Below are positions 27,031-39,125 of a stretch of DNA of 64,000 nucleotides, in pieces (the first letter of the stretch is position 1; each line of letters starts with the position of its first letter). Both the position numbers and the translations under genes were made by a program. The notes under the pieces were generated by a model that did no database searches, was not told the DNA's origin, and saw only the letters and a list, made by a program, of their open reading frames with translations. Source of the DNA: Liolophura sinensis (taxonomy: Eukaryota > Mollusca > Polyplacophora > Chitonida > Chitonidae); assembly GCF_032854445.1 (NCBI RefSeq), contig NW_027018094.1, positions 21,241 to 85,240 on the forward strand. The letters are read 5' to 3'.

Positions 27031-30000
27031 TTCATTATATTAGCACGTTCAATTACAACATAAATATTGTAATCATTATAAAAGCATGATCAGTTACAAG
27101 GTGAACATTGTAAGCAATATAAAAACATGCTCAGTTACAAGATGAACATTGAATTCATTATAATAGCATGTTCAGTTACAAGGTGAACATTGTAATCATT
27201 ATAAAAACATGCTCAGTTACAAGATGAACATTGTAATCATTATATTAGCATGTTCAGTTACAAGGTGGACATTGTAATCAGTATAAAAGCATGCTCAGTT
27301 GCAAAATGGACATTGTAATCATTACATTAGCATATTCAGTTACAAGATTAATATTGTAATCATTATAATAACATCATCAGTTACAAAATGAACATTGTAT
27401 TCATTATATTAGCACGTTCAATTACAAGATGAACATTGTAATCATTATAATATCATGCTCAGTTGCAAGATGAAGATTGTAACCGACATAATAGCATGTT
27501 TAGTTACAAGATCAACATTGTAATCATTGTAATAGCATGTCCAGTTACATAGTGAACATTGTAATCCTTATAATTACATGTTCAGTTACAAGATGAACAT
27601 TGTAATCATTATAAAAACATCATCAGTTGCAAGGTGAACATTGTAATCATTTTAAAAACATGCTCAGTTACAAGATGAACATTGAAATCATTATAATAGC
27701 ATCTTCAGTTACAAGGTGGACATTGTAATCAGTATAAAAGCATGCTCAGTTGCTCAGTTGCAAAATGGACATTATAATCATTACATTAGCATATTCAGTT
27801 ACAAGATGAATATTTTAATCATTATAATAACATTATCAGTTACAAAATGAACATTGTATTCATTATATTAGCACGTTCATTTACAAGATGAACATTGAAA
27901 TCATTATAATAGCATGTTCAGTTACAAGGTGGACATTGTAATCAGTATAAAAGCATGCTTAGTTGCAAAATGGACATTGTAATCATTACATTAGCATATT
28001 CAGTTACAAGATGAATATTGTAATCATTATAATAACATCATCAGTTACAAAATGAACATTGTATTCATTATATTAGCACGTTCAATTACAAGATGAACAT
28101 TGTAATCATTATAAAAACATCATCAGTTGCAAGGTGAACATTGTAATCAGTATACAAGCATGCTCAGTCGCAAAATGGACATTGTAATCATTACAATAGC
28201 ATATTCAGTTACAAGATGAACATTGTAATCAATATAATAATGTGCTCAGTTACAAGGTGAACATTGTAATCATTACAATAGCGTGCTCAGTTACAAGATG
28301 AACATTGTAATCATTATAAAAACATGCCCAGTTACAAGATGAACATTGTAATAGTTATAATGGCATGTTCAGTTACGAAGAGAACATTGTAATCATTATA
28401 ATAGCATGCTCAGTTGCAAGATAAAGATTGTAATCATTATAATTTTATTTTCAGTTACAAGATGAAGATTGTAATCATTGTAATAGCATGTTCAGTTACA
28501 AAGTAAACATTGTAATCATTATAATAGCGTCAACGGTTACAAAATCATCATTGTAATCAATATAATAGCATGCTCAGTTACAAATTGAATATTGCAATTA
28601 TTATATTAGCATGTTTCATTACAAGATGAACATTGTAATCACTATTATAGCCTATGTAGTTACAAGATGAACATTGTAATCATTATAAAAACATCATCAG
28701 TTACAAGGTGAAAATTGTAATCAGTATAAAAGCATGCTCAGTTGCAAAATGGACATTGTAATCATTACATTAGCATATTCACTTACAAGATGAATATTGT
28801 AATCATTATAATAACATCATCAGTTACAAAAAATACATTGTATTCATTATATTAGCACGTTTAATTACAAGATGAACATTGTAATCATTATAAAAGCATG
28901 TTCAGTTACAAGGTGAACATTGTAATCATTATAAAGACATGCTCAGTTACAGGATGAACATTGTAATCATTATAATAGCATGTTCAGTTACAAGGTGGAC
29001 ATTGTAATCAGTATAAAAGCATGCTCAGTTGCAAAATGGACATTGTAATTATTACATTAGCATATTCAGTATCAAGATGAATACTGTAATCATTATAATA
29101 ACATCATCAGTTACAAAATGAACATTGTATTCATTATATTAGCACGTCCAATTACAAGATCAACATTGTAATCATTATAATATCATGCTCAGTTGCAAGA
29201 TGAAGATTGTAATCGACATAATAGCATGTTCAGTTACAAGATGAACATTGTAATCATTGTAATAGCATGTTCAGTTACAAAGTGAACATTGTAATCCTTA
29301 TAATTGCATGTTCAGTTACAAGATGAACATTGTAATCATTATAAAAACATCATCAGTTGCAAGGTTAACATTGTAATTAGTATACAAGCATGCTCAGTTG
29401 CTAAATGGACATTGTAATCATTACAATAGCATATTCAGTTACAAGATGAACATTGTAATCATTATAAAAATGGGCTCAATTACAAGGTGAACATTGTAAT
29501 CATTATAATAGCATGTTCAGTTACTAGATTAACATTGTAATAATTTAATAGCGTCTTCAGTTACAAAATGAACATTGAAATCATTATAATAGAATGTTCA
29601 GTGGCAAGATGAACATTGTAATCATTATAATAGCATATTCAGTTACAAGATGAACATTATAATAACCCAATACCGTGTTCATTTACAAAATGAACATTAA
29701 AATTATTAAAAAAGCACGTTCACTGCCAAAATGATCATTAAAATTATTATAATAGCATGCTCAGTTACAAGATAAACATTGTAATCATTATAATATCATT
29801 TTCAGTTACAAGATGAAAATTGTAATCAACATAATAGCATGTTCAGTTACATGATGAACATTGTAATCATTGTAATAGCATGTTCAGTTACAAAGTAAAC
29901 ATTGTAATCATTATAATAGCGTCAACGGTTACAAAATCATCATTGTAATCTATATAATAGCATGCTCAGTTACAAAATGAATATTGCAATCATTATATTA

Positions 30001-31260
30001 GCATATTTCATTACAAGATGAACATTGTAATCATTATTATAGCATATGTAGTTACAAGATGAACACTGTAATCATTATAAAAACATCATCAGTTACAAGG
30101 TGGACATTGCAATCAGTGCAAAAGCATGCTCAGTTGCAAAATGGACATTGTAATCATTACATTAGCATGTTCAGTTACAAGATGAACATTGTAATCATTA
30201 TAATATCATGCTTAGTTGCAAGATGAAGATTGTAATCGAGATAATAGCATGTTCAGTTACAAGATGAACATTGTAATCATTATAATAGCATATTCAGTTA
30301 CAAGATGAACATTGTATTCATTATAATAATGTGCTCCGTTACAAGGTGAACATTAGAATCATTACAATAGCGTGCTCAGTTACAAGATGAACATTGTAAT
30401 CATTAAAAAAACATGCCCAGTTACAAGATGAACATTGTAAAAAGTATAATATCATGTTCAGTTACGAAGTGAACATTGTAATCATTATAATAGCATGCTT
30501 AGTTGCAAGATAAACATTGTAATCATTTTAATAGCATATTTAGTTACAAGATGAACATTGTAATCATTATTATAGCATATGTAGTTACAAGATGAACATT
30601 GTAATCATTATAAAAACATCATCAGTTACAAGGTGAACATTGTAATTATTATAAAAACATCATCAGTTACAAGGTGAACATTGTAATCATTATAAAAGCA
30701 TGTTTAGTTGCAAGGTGAACATTGTAATCATTATAAAAACATGCTCAGTTACGAGATTAACATTGAAGTCATTATAATAGCATGTTCAGTTACAAGGTGG
30801 ACATTGTAATCAGTATAAAAGCATGCTCAGTTGCAAAATGGACATTATAATTATTACATTAGCATATTCAGTTACAAGATGAATATTGTAATCATTATAA
30901 TAACATCATCAGTTACAAAATGAACATTGTATTCATTATATTAGCACGTTCAATTACAAGATGATCATTGTAATCATTATAATATCATGCTCAGTTGCAA
31001 GATGAATATTGTAATCGACATAATAGCATGTTCAGTTACAAGATGAACATTGTAATCATTGTAATAGCATGTTCAGTTACAAAATGATAATTTTAATTAT
31101 TATAATGTTATGTTTAGTTACAAGATGAACATTGTTATTAGTATAATAGCATTTTCAGTTGCAAACTTAACATTGTAATCAGCAAAATAGCATGCTCAGT
31201 TACAAAATTAACATTGTAATGATTACAATAGCATATTCAGTTACAAGATGAACATTGTAA

Positions 31261-31447
31261 GAAATATTTTTAGAATAAATTGCTTCCAAACTCTGGTATA
31301 TTCACCTTAGTTTAACTAAACGCCATCATATCGTATTTATGTTAATTACATGTAATATTGTAATAGGCATGTTCTTAAGTCAAGTGGCCCTTTGTTATAC
31401 TGTTTAGCCTTTCAAAACGAAAACTACAGGTATGCATATTTAAGAGA
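31261..31447 (+). repeat. U2, end fragment of U at the orientation switch
   Basis: Reverse-complement match of the right end of U (36302-36485 in U3), in the same orientation as U1. It includes AGAATAAATTGCTTCCAAAC, the near-palindrome TTAGTTTAACTAA and CTACAGGTATGCATATTTAA. It breaks at TTTAAGAGA, and minus-oriented satellite (TGCTATTATACTAATTAC) follows with no filler. This is the inversion junction of the window. Confidence 0.9.
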
Positions 31448-33711
31448 TGCTATTATACTAATTACAATGATCATCTTGTAACAGAGCATACTAGCATAAT
31501 GGTTACAATGTTAATTTTGTAACTGAGGATGCTATTATACTGATTACAATGTTCATCTTGTAACAGAGCATACTAGTATAATGATTACAATATTAATTTT
31601 TTAACTGAGCATGCTATTTTACTGACTACAATTCTCATCTTGTAATTGAGCATGTTATTATAATGATTACATTGCTCATCTTGTATTTGAGCATGCTTTT
31701 ATACTGATTACATTGTTGATCTTGTAATTGAGCATGCTATTATAATGATTACAATGTTTATGTTGTATCTGAACATGCTATTATACTGATAACAATGTTC
31801 ATCTTGTAACTAAGCATGATATTATAATAATTACAATGTTCATTTTGTAACTGACCATGCTATTTTAATAATTCCAATGTTAATTTTGTAACTGAAAGTC
31901 CTAATATAATGATTACAATGTTCATCTTGTAAGCGAACATGTTATTATAATGATTACAATGTTCATCTTGTAAATGAACATGCTATTACAATTATTACAA
32001 TATTTATCTTGTAACTGAACATGCTATTATATCGATTACAGTTTTCACTTTGTAACTGATTAAGCTAATATAAAGATTAGAATGTTTATCGGGTAACTGA
32101 AGATGCTATTATAATAATTACAAAGGTTGTCTTGTAACTGAACATGCTATTATAGTGATTACAATAATGACCTTGTAACTGAACATGCTATTATAATGAT
32201 TACAATGTTCACCTTGTCACTAAACGTGATATAATAATTTTAATGTTCATTTTCTAACTGAACACGGTATTAGGTTATTGCAATGTTCATCCTGTAACCG
32301 AATATGCTATTATAATGATTACAATGTTCATCTTGTAATTGAGCATGCTGTTTTAATGATTACAATGTTCATCTTGTAAATGATCATGCTAATATAATTA
32401 ATACAATGTTCATTTTGCAACTGAACAGTCTTTTATACTGATTACAATGTTCATCTTGTAACTACATATGCTATAGTAATGGTTACAATGTTCAACTTGT
32501 AATGGGATATGCTAATATAATGATTGCAATATTTATTTTGTAACTTAGCATGCTAACATATTGATTACAATGATGATTTTGTAACCGTTGATGCTATTAT
32601 AATGATTAGAATGTTAAACTTGTAACTGAAAGTGCTTTTATAATAAGTTTAATGTTCACTTTGTAACTGAACACGGTATTAGGTTATTATAATGTTCATG
32701 TTCTAACTGAATATGCTATTATAATGATTACAATGTTCATCTTGCCACTGAACATTCTATTATAATGATTTTAATGTTCATTTTGTAACTGAACACGCTA
32801 TTAAATTATTACAATGTTCACCTTGTAACCGAACATGCTATTATAATGATTAAAATATTGATTACAATGAGGATTTTGTAACCGTTGACGTAATATAATG
32901 ATGACAATGTTCATTTTGTCAATGGGCACGCTATTATACTGTTTACAATGTTTATCTTGTAACTGAGCATGCTGTTATAATGATTACAATGTTCATTTTG
33001 TAACTGAACATGCATTTATATTGATTACAATGTTCACACTGTAACTGAACATGCTATTATGTCGATTACAATCTTCATCTTGTAACTGAAAATGATATAA
33101 TAATGATTACAATGTTTATGTTGCAACTGAGCATGCCATTATAATGATTACAATGTTCACTTCGTAACTGAACATGTTATGATAACTATTACCCTGTTCA
33201 TCTTGTAACTGGGCATGTTTTTAAAATGATTACAATGTTCATCATGTAACTGAGCACGCTATTGTAATGATTAGAATGTTCACCTTGTAACTGAACATGC
33301 TATTATAATGATTACAATGTTCATTGAACGTGCTAATATAATGAATACAATGTTCATTTTGTAACTGATGTTGTTATTATAATGATTACAATATTCATAT
33401 TGTAACTGAACATGCTATTATAATTACAATTTTCATCTTGTAACTGAGCTTTCTATTATAATGATTACAATGTATACCTTGTAACTGAGCGTGCTAATAT
33501 AAAGATTACAATCTTCACCTTGTAACTGAGCATATTATTATAATGATTACAATGTTTATCTTGTAACTGAGCTTACTAGTATAATGATTACAATGTTTAT
33601 CTTGCAATTGAACGTGCTAATGTAATGATTACAATGTTTTCCTTGTAACTGAGCGTGCTAATATAATGATTACAATGTTTATCTTGTAACTGAGCATGCT
33701 ATGATAAAACA
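31448..33711 (-). repeat. Satellite array A3, minus orientation, diverged
   Basis: About 55 monomers of the same satellite on the opposite strand. Read in reverse complement, 31500 to about 32900 follows the same monomer order as about 900-2200: the GTCAACGGTTACAAAATCAT class, CATATGTAG, AACCTAATACCGTG, the CCTTTGTAATTATTATAATA monomer, then TTATCAGTATAATAG. It differs from those copies more than they differ from each other. It is therefore an older or less homogenised inverted copy. Confidence 0.9.
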
Positions 33712-33945
33712 CGAGTCTCTTTAACTGGATTTAGTCTATTTCAGCTGAGGGGAAAAATGAAAGATTTAGTCTGGATAATGTGTGGGGATATGATAAGCCT
33801 TTTAGAGTGTATTAGGTCCAAACTGCATCTTTGTACCGTTGATCGTTGAGAAGAAATAGAAGGCATTTCTCAATATTGGCACTTAAAAGATGGTGCCAGC
33901 TAGGAAATCAGCTCTAACCCCAGTGTTCCATGTGGGATTACAGAG
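33712..33945 (-). other. Left end of U, no gene seen
   Basis: Shared by all long and medium U copies (U1, U3, U4, U6, U9, U10). Contains GATTTAGTCT twice in direct orientation within about 50 bp. No reading frame or structure beyond this stands out. Confidence 0.6.
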
Positions 33946-34142
33946 AACACTTGGTCCCGCAGCTTTTATGATCGTTTCTCTTTTCAGTCATTATAGCAAG
34001 GTTTCTCAACCTTCGACAAAAATAAATGAAAATAAATCTGCAGAAAACTATCTGCAATCCGTGGTATCCCGTGCCTTGACAGGTGTAAGGCAACCTGATT
34101 TTTAAGTGACACCGCGCAGTGATTGCTTTTAACCTTTGAATC
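33946..34142 (+). other. 197-bp segment present only in U3
   Basis: Absent from U1, where the flanks GGGATTACAGA and TTTCTTTCATAC meet, and absent from the medium U copies, which lack the larger interval. It may be an insertion in U3 or a deletion in U1. It shows no terminal repeats and no SINE features that I recognise. A 71-codon open frame overlaps it (33890-34105) but has no supporting signal. Confidence 0.55.
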
Positions 34143-34646
34143 TTTCTTTCATACTTGCATTACAATGTGACGTCAAACCCAATCATCCAGTCATTCGGTG
34201 ATTACTGTTACACAACAATTGAATCAAACCTTTCAGGTGTCATTTCAAGAGATCTAAAACGCTATCTAGTTAGCAACAAAGGCTTCAAAGGCTTAATTTG
34301 TGCTCTTGTGTACACAGTGCTTATTAGTACACGGACCCTGTCTGTGGAATTTTGTGTATATGTCGTCATACACTCAGTTATACTGTGGACTTTCGCTCTT
34401 GTAAATATTGCCTCTGTGCATTTTTCAGCATTGTGTAAGTACTTTAGTATTTGTATATTGCTATCATTTCTTGTCAAAACAAGTATTTTAGCGCTTGTAA
34501 AAGTCTTGTTATCTGTTCCTGTTAAATGTAATAAATTGTTGAAAAATAAAATCTGCTGGTTTTGGTTACTTTTTTGTGCGGCTAAACTGTCGTGTATTTC
34601 GAACAAGCCATCTCTTTATAATACAGACAGTTTGGGTCGTAACATT
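34143..34646 (+). other. Hydrophobic open-frame segment of U (coding status doubtful)
   Basis: A 187-codon open frame (34155-34718) begins here and runs into the antisense strand of SINE2. The first 95 or so residues are nearly identical to the U1 frame (one A/P difference), then the U1 frame shifts. The translation is rich in I, L, V and F and could form membrane segments, but AT-rich DNA often gives this. No family motif is recognised. There is no ribosome-site, intron or domain evidence. A 114-codon frame on the other strand (34606-34262) is equally open, which argues against selection on either. Confidence 0.3.
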
Positions 34647-34836
34647 AGTTATTTATTTATTTGGTGTACTGGGGGAAACCCACGACTACCCGCAGGTTGC
34701 CAGAAGACCTCCTCATGAACGGCAAAAAGAGGAAGCCAGCCTGAGCTGGACTTGAACTCACAGCGACCGCATCGGTTGGAAGCCCATTGCAGGGCGATGG
34801 CGTGCTGACCCCCTCGGTAACTGAGGCCCTCCTCAA
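34647..34836 (-). mobile_element. SINE2 copy in U3
   Basis: Reverse complement of 16355-16544. It has the (TTTA)n tail at its window-left end, GGAAACCCACGACTACCCGC, the B-box-like GGACTTGAACT, and the GAGGCCCTCCTC head at its right end. It sits at the same place in U as in U1, so it was amplified with U. Confidence 0.75.
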
Positions 34837-35080
34837 ACAAAAATTAAATAAGTAAGTAAAATGTAAAACGTGAGGCCTATAGAAAATCATTTGTTTCTCT
34901 AACTGATTTCACTCCAATTTATTTTTTCATCCAGCGTGTTGACAGAGTCAGTGGAATTCGGATGTTTAAATGGTTTCAAGCAACGAAGTATCATTACTTC
35001 AAGATATTAATATAACCTGAAGTCAGGCAACTTCTAAACCTGGATCACTGTGTTTTCCTGAATCGTTGATTAAATCAATT

Positions 35081-35155
35081 AACACCATACTGAATCTCTG
35101 TTGCACCGTAAACACCATCCTGAATTTCTGCTGCACAGTAAACACCGTCAGGAAT
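35081..35155 (-). repeat. 30-bp minisatellite, contracted to 2.5 copies
   Basis: Same minisatellite as 15971-16105 in reverse complement, but two units shorter. The sequence just after it (35195-35220, AGAAAGCAGACACAGCAGAC) also differs from every other U copy. This local region was altered in U3 only. Confidence 0.85.
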
Positions 35156-35230
35156 TTTACACTGACTGCGATCAGATAGCATTTTTCTGTATAGACAGAA
35201 AGCAGACACAGCAGACAGTTGCTGTGCAAC

Positions 35231-35591
35231 TGAGTGAGTGAGTGCTTGGGGTTTAACGTCGTACTCAACAATTTTTCAGTCATATGACGACGAAGGAATC
35301 ATTAGGGTGCATGCACGTGTAATGTGCCTACTTGTTGCAGGACGGATTTTCACCGCTCTTTTATTTAGTGCTGCATCACTGAGACGACTTACCGAAGGCA
35401 AGTAAGCCGCCCCGCCCGAGCCATTATACTGAAACGGGTCAACCAGTCGTTGCACTATCCCCTTCATGCTGAACGCCAAACGAGGAAGTTACAACTTCCT
35501 CTTTTAATGTCTTAGGTGTGACTCGACCAAGGATTGATCCTGGATCTACCGGTCCCGAAGCGGACGCTCTACCAACTGTGCTATCCGGGCC
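35231..35591 (-). mobile_element. SINE1 copy in U3
   Basis: Full copy in reverse complement: (GAGT)n tail at left, hairpin GAGGAAGTT/AACTTCCTC, A and B boxes at right. It shares the GTGCCTACTTGTTG variant and AATGTCTTAG with U8, against GTGCCTCC and AAAGTCTTAG elsewhere. This ties U3 to U8 as recent duplicates. Confidence 0.87.
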
Positions 35592-36485
35592 GGTCTGTGC
35601 AACTGACGATCAGATAACATTTTTTTGTAAAGACATGTATGTCTCTGCGCCATTTACTGTACTTATGTCTTTCACTTCAGGCAAACCTTAGTCCTCCCAT
35701 ACATAACCCCACCTGACAAGGCTCCTACACAGGCTATTTTATATCCTAGTGAAAGGAAGGCTTTAAGCATACATGTTTGTACATATAATATTAGTGGTGC
35801 GAGTTTTCAGTAATCCACAATTAACATATAACAGACCTATCAAAACCCTCACAGAATCCAAACGAAGTCCACCGTAAGCACTCTGGAAAAAACATATTAG
35901 GAGCTCAAGTACGTCTATATCGCATTTTTTATTTCATTTCTAACATGATGAGATCACAGAGCTGTTACATTTATCTGTCAAAACCGTTAGTTTAATAAGT
36001 TACATATTTGTCCTGAAAGAAAGAGACAAAGTTATTAATCTCATTAACGTACGTGTACCTGCCGACGAGCATGAGTTACCATTGTCAGCAAGACTAGTCC
36101 CGATATAGAAGAACCGTAGAGAAAACCATCAAAGAATTGGGGTCGAATTTTCTGATCTTATTGCAGTCAGATTAATTTCACAGATATCGTATTCTACACA
36201 TTGACCCATTGCCAGTACGCTGCAAATAGGGGTGCGAAACAATGCATGTATTTTTCATTGAGGAATGAAGAAAATGGTTTTAAAAAAGGACAAACATAAG
36301 TTCTCTTAAATGTGCATACCTGTAGTTTCCGTTTTGAAAGGCTAAACAGTCTAACAAAGGGCTAGTTGACTTAAGAACATGCCTATTACAATATTACATG
36401 TAATTAACATAAATACGTTATGATGGCGTTTAGTTAAACTAAGGTGAATATACCAGAGTTTGGAAGCAATTTATTCTAAAAATAA
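35592..36485 (-). other. Right part of U, no gene seen
   Basis: About 890 bp conserved in every minus-strand U copy. It contains the near-palindrome TTAGTTAAACTAA and ends with TCTAAAAATAA before the array. No long reading frame and no terminal inverted repeat with the left end are visible. Confidence 0.65.
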
Positions 36486-38040
36486 TTCTTACAATGTTTA
36501 TCTGGTACTTGAACATGCTATTGTAATGATTACAATATTCATCTTGTAACTGAGCACGCTATTATACTGATCACAATGTTCATCTTGTAACTGGGCATAC
36601 TAGTGTAATAATTAAAATATTAATTTTGTAACTGAGCTTGATATTATAATGATTACATTTCTCATCTTGTATTTGAGCACGCTATTATAATGATTACAAT
36701 GTTTATCTTGTAACTGAGCATACTAGTATAATGATTACAATGTTCATCTTGTAACTAAGCATAATATTATAATAATTACAATGTTCATTTTGTAATTGAG
36801 CATGCTATTATACTGATTACAATGTTAATCTTGAAAGTGAACATGTTATTATAATTATTACAATGTTCACCTTGTAAATGAACATGCCATTACAATAATT
36901 ACAATATTTATCTTGTAACTGAACATGCTATTACATCGATTACAATCTTCATCTTGTAACTGAAAATTATATTATAATGATTACAAGGTTCATCTTGCAA
37001 CTGAGCATAGTATTATTATGATTACAATGTTCACTTCGTAACTGAACATGCTTTTTTAACTATTACAATGTTCATCTTGCAACTGGGCATGTTTTTATAA
37101 TGATTACAATGTTCACCTTGCAACTGATCATGTTTTTATAATGATTACAATGTTCACTTTGTAACTGAACATGCAATTTTAAGGATTACAATGTTCACTT
37201 TGTAACTGAACATGCTTTTGTAATGATTACAATGTCCAATTTGCAACTGAGCATGCTTGTATACTGATTACAATGTTCACCTTGCAACTGATGATGTTTT
37301 TATCATGATTACAATGTTCATCTTGTAACTGAACATGGAATTACAAGGATTACAATGTTCACTTTGTAACTGAACATGCTATTACAATGATTACAATGTT
37401 CATCTTGTAACTGAACATGCTATTATGTCGATTACAATCTTCATCTTGCAACTGAAAATGATATTATAATGATTACAATCTTTATCTTGAAACTGAGCAT
37501 GATATTATAATGATTACAATGTTCACTTCGTAACTGAACATGCTATTAGAAGTATTACAATGTTCATCTTGTAACTGGGCTTGTTTGTATAATAATTACA
37601 ATGTTCACCTTGTAACTGAACATGCTATTATAATGATTACAATGTTCATTTTGCAACTGAGCATGCTTTTATACTGATTACAATGTTCACCTTGTAACTG
37701 ATGATGTTTTTATAATGATTACAATGTTCATCTTGTAACTTAGCATGCTATTATAATGATGACAATGTTTATTTTGTAAATGGGCACGCTATTATACTGT
37801 TTACAATGTTCATCTTGTAACTGAGCATGCTATTATAAAGATTACACTGTTCATGTTGTAATTGAACGTGCTAATATAATGAATACAATGTTCATCTTGT
37901 AACTGATGATGTTATTATAATGATTACAATTTTCATTTTTTAACTGAGCTTTCTATTATAATGATTACAGTGTTTACCTTGTAAGTGAGCGTGATAATAT
38001 AATGTTTACACTATTTATCTTGTAACTGAGCATGCTATCA
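36486..38040 (-). repeat. Satellite array A4, minus orientation
   Basis: About 38 monomers between U3 and U4. Its first monomers (GTACTTGAACATGC, then GGGCATACTAGTGTAATAAT) and last ones (GTGAGCGTGATAATATAATG) are shared with arrays flanking other U copies. It is one monomer shorter than its duplicate A9, near 37935. Confidence 0.95.
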
Positions 38041-38280
38041 TAAGACACGAGTCTCTTTAACTGGATTTAGTCTATTTCAGCTGAGGGGAAAAATGAAAGA
38101 TTTAGTGTGGATAATGTGTGGGGATAAGATGAGCTTTTTAGCGTGTATTTGGTCCAAACTGCATCTTTGTACCGTTGATCGTTGGGAAGAAATAGATGGC
38201 ATTTCTCAATATTGGCACTTAAAAGATGGTGCCAGCTAGGAAATCAGCTCTAACCCCAGTGTTCCATGTGGGATTACAGA

Positions 38281-38323
38281 GGGCGATGGCGTGCTGACCC
38301 CCTCGGTAACTGAGGCCCTCCTC
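38281..38323 (-). mobile_element. SINE2 remnant (head only)
   Basis: Only the 43-bp head (GGGCGATGGCGTGCTGACCC to GCCCTCCTC) survives at the deletion junction of the medium U form. Confidence 0.8.
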
Positions 38324-38564
38324 AAACAAAAATTAAATAAGTAAGTAAAATGTAAAACGTTGTGAGGCCGATAGAAAATCATGTGTTTCTCTATCTGATT
38401 TCACTCCAATATATTCTTTCATCCAGCGTGTTGACAGAGTCAGTGGAATTCGGATGTTTAAATGGTTTCAAGCAACGCAGTATCATTACTTCAAGATATT
38501 AATATAACCTGAAGCTTCTAAACCTGGATCACTGTGTTTTCCTGAATCGTTGATTAAATCAATT

Positions 38565-38699
38565 AACACCATACTGAATCTCTGTTGCACCGTAAACACC
38601 ATCCTGAATCTCTGCTGCACAGTAAATACCATCCTGAAACTCTGCTACACAGTAAGCACCATATTGAATCTCTGCTGCACAGTAAACACCGTCAGGAAT
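38565..38699 (-). repeat. 30-bp minisatellite in U4, 4.5 copies
   Basis: Same unit as in U1. One unit carries CATATTGAATC in place of CATCCTGAATC, a variant shared only with U9. Confidence 0.87.
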
Positions 38700-38758
38700 T
38701 TTACACTGACTGCGATCAAATAGCATTTTTCTGTATAGACATGTATGTCGCTGTGCAA

Positions 38759-39125
38759 CTGAGTGAGTGAGTGAGTGCTTGGGGTTTAACGTCGTACTCA
38801 GCAATTTTTCAGTCATATGACGACGAAGGAATCATTAGGGTGCATGCACGTTTAATGTGCCTCCTTGTTGCAGGACGGATTTTCACCGCTCTTTTATTTA
38901 GTGCTGCATCACTGAGACGACTTACCGAAGGCAAGTAAGCCGCCCCGCCCGAGCCATTATACTGAAACGGGTCAACCAGTCGTTGCACTATCCCCCTTCA
39001 TGCTGAACGCCAAACGAGGAAGTCACAACTTCCTCTTTTAAAGTCTTAGGTGTGACTCGACCAAGGATTGATCCTGGATCTACCGGTCCCGAAGCGGACG
39101 CTCTATCAACTGTGCTATCCGGGCC
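38759..39125 (-). mobile_element. SINE1 copy in U4
   Basis: Full copy in reverse complement. The hairpin reads GAGGAAGTCACAACTTCCTC and the A-box side has the CTCTATCAACTG variant. A small body insertion (CCCCCTTCATG) is shared with U6, U9 and U10. Confidence 0.87.

Larger units (their letters stand above)
17291..31260 (+). repeat. Satellite array A2, 41-bp monomer, plus orientation
   Basis: About 340 monomers, the same satellite and orientation as A1, resuming directly after U1 with TATAATAGCATGCTCAG. It shares collinear blocks with A1 (alpha and beta). A local slippage product, GCTCAGTTGCTCAGTTGC, is at 27744-27761. The array ends at AACATTGTAA (31260), where U sequence begins. No gene found. 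Confidence 0.97.
33712..36485 (-). repeat. Spacer unit U3, most complete copy (2774 bp)
   Basis: Runs from TAAAACACGAGTCTC to GAAGCAATTTATTCTAAAAA. In window order it holds a left U stretch, a 197-bp segment found only here, the hydrophobic open-frame segment, SINE2 (minus), a U stretch, the contracted minisatellite, SINE1 (minus), and the complete right end. It is the reference for recognising deletions in the other copies. No gene is confirmed. Confidence 0.92.

Noticed and set aside
27744-27761. GCTCAGTTGCTCAGTTGC local duplication
   Set aside because: A 9-bp slippage event in one monomer; ordinary for such DNA.
1-31260. Centromere assignment
   Set aside because: Higher-order satellite is suggestive, but no CENP-B-box-like motif was seen and sequence alone cannot show centromere identity.
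36429-36441. TTAGTTAAACTAA near-palindrome as a transposon end or binding site
   Set aside because: It lies inside U, about 45 bp from the array edge, has no partner at the left end, and short AT-rich palindromes are expected by chance.
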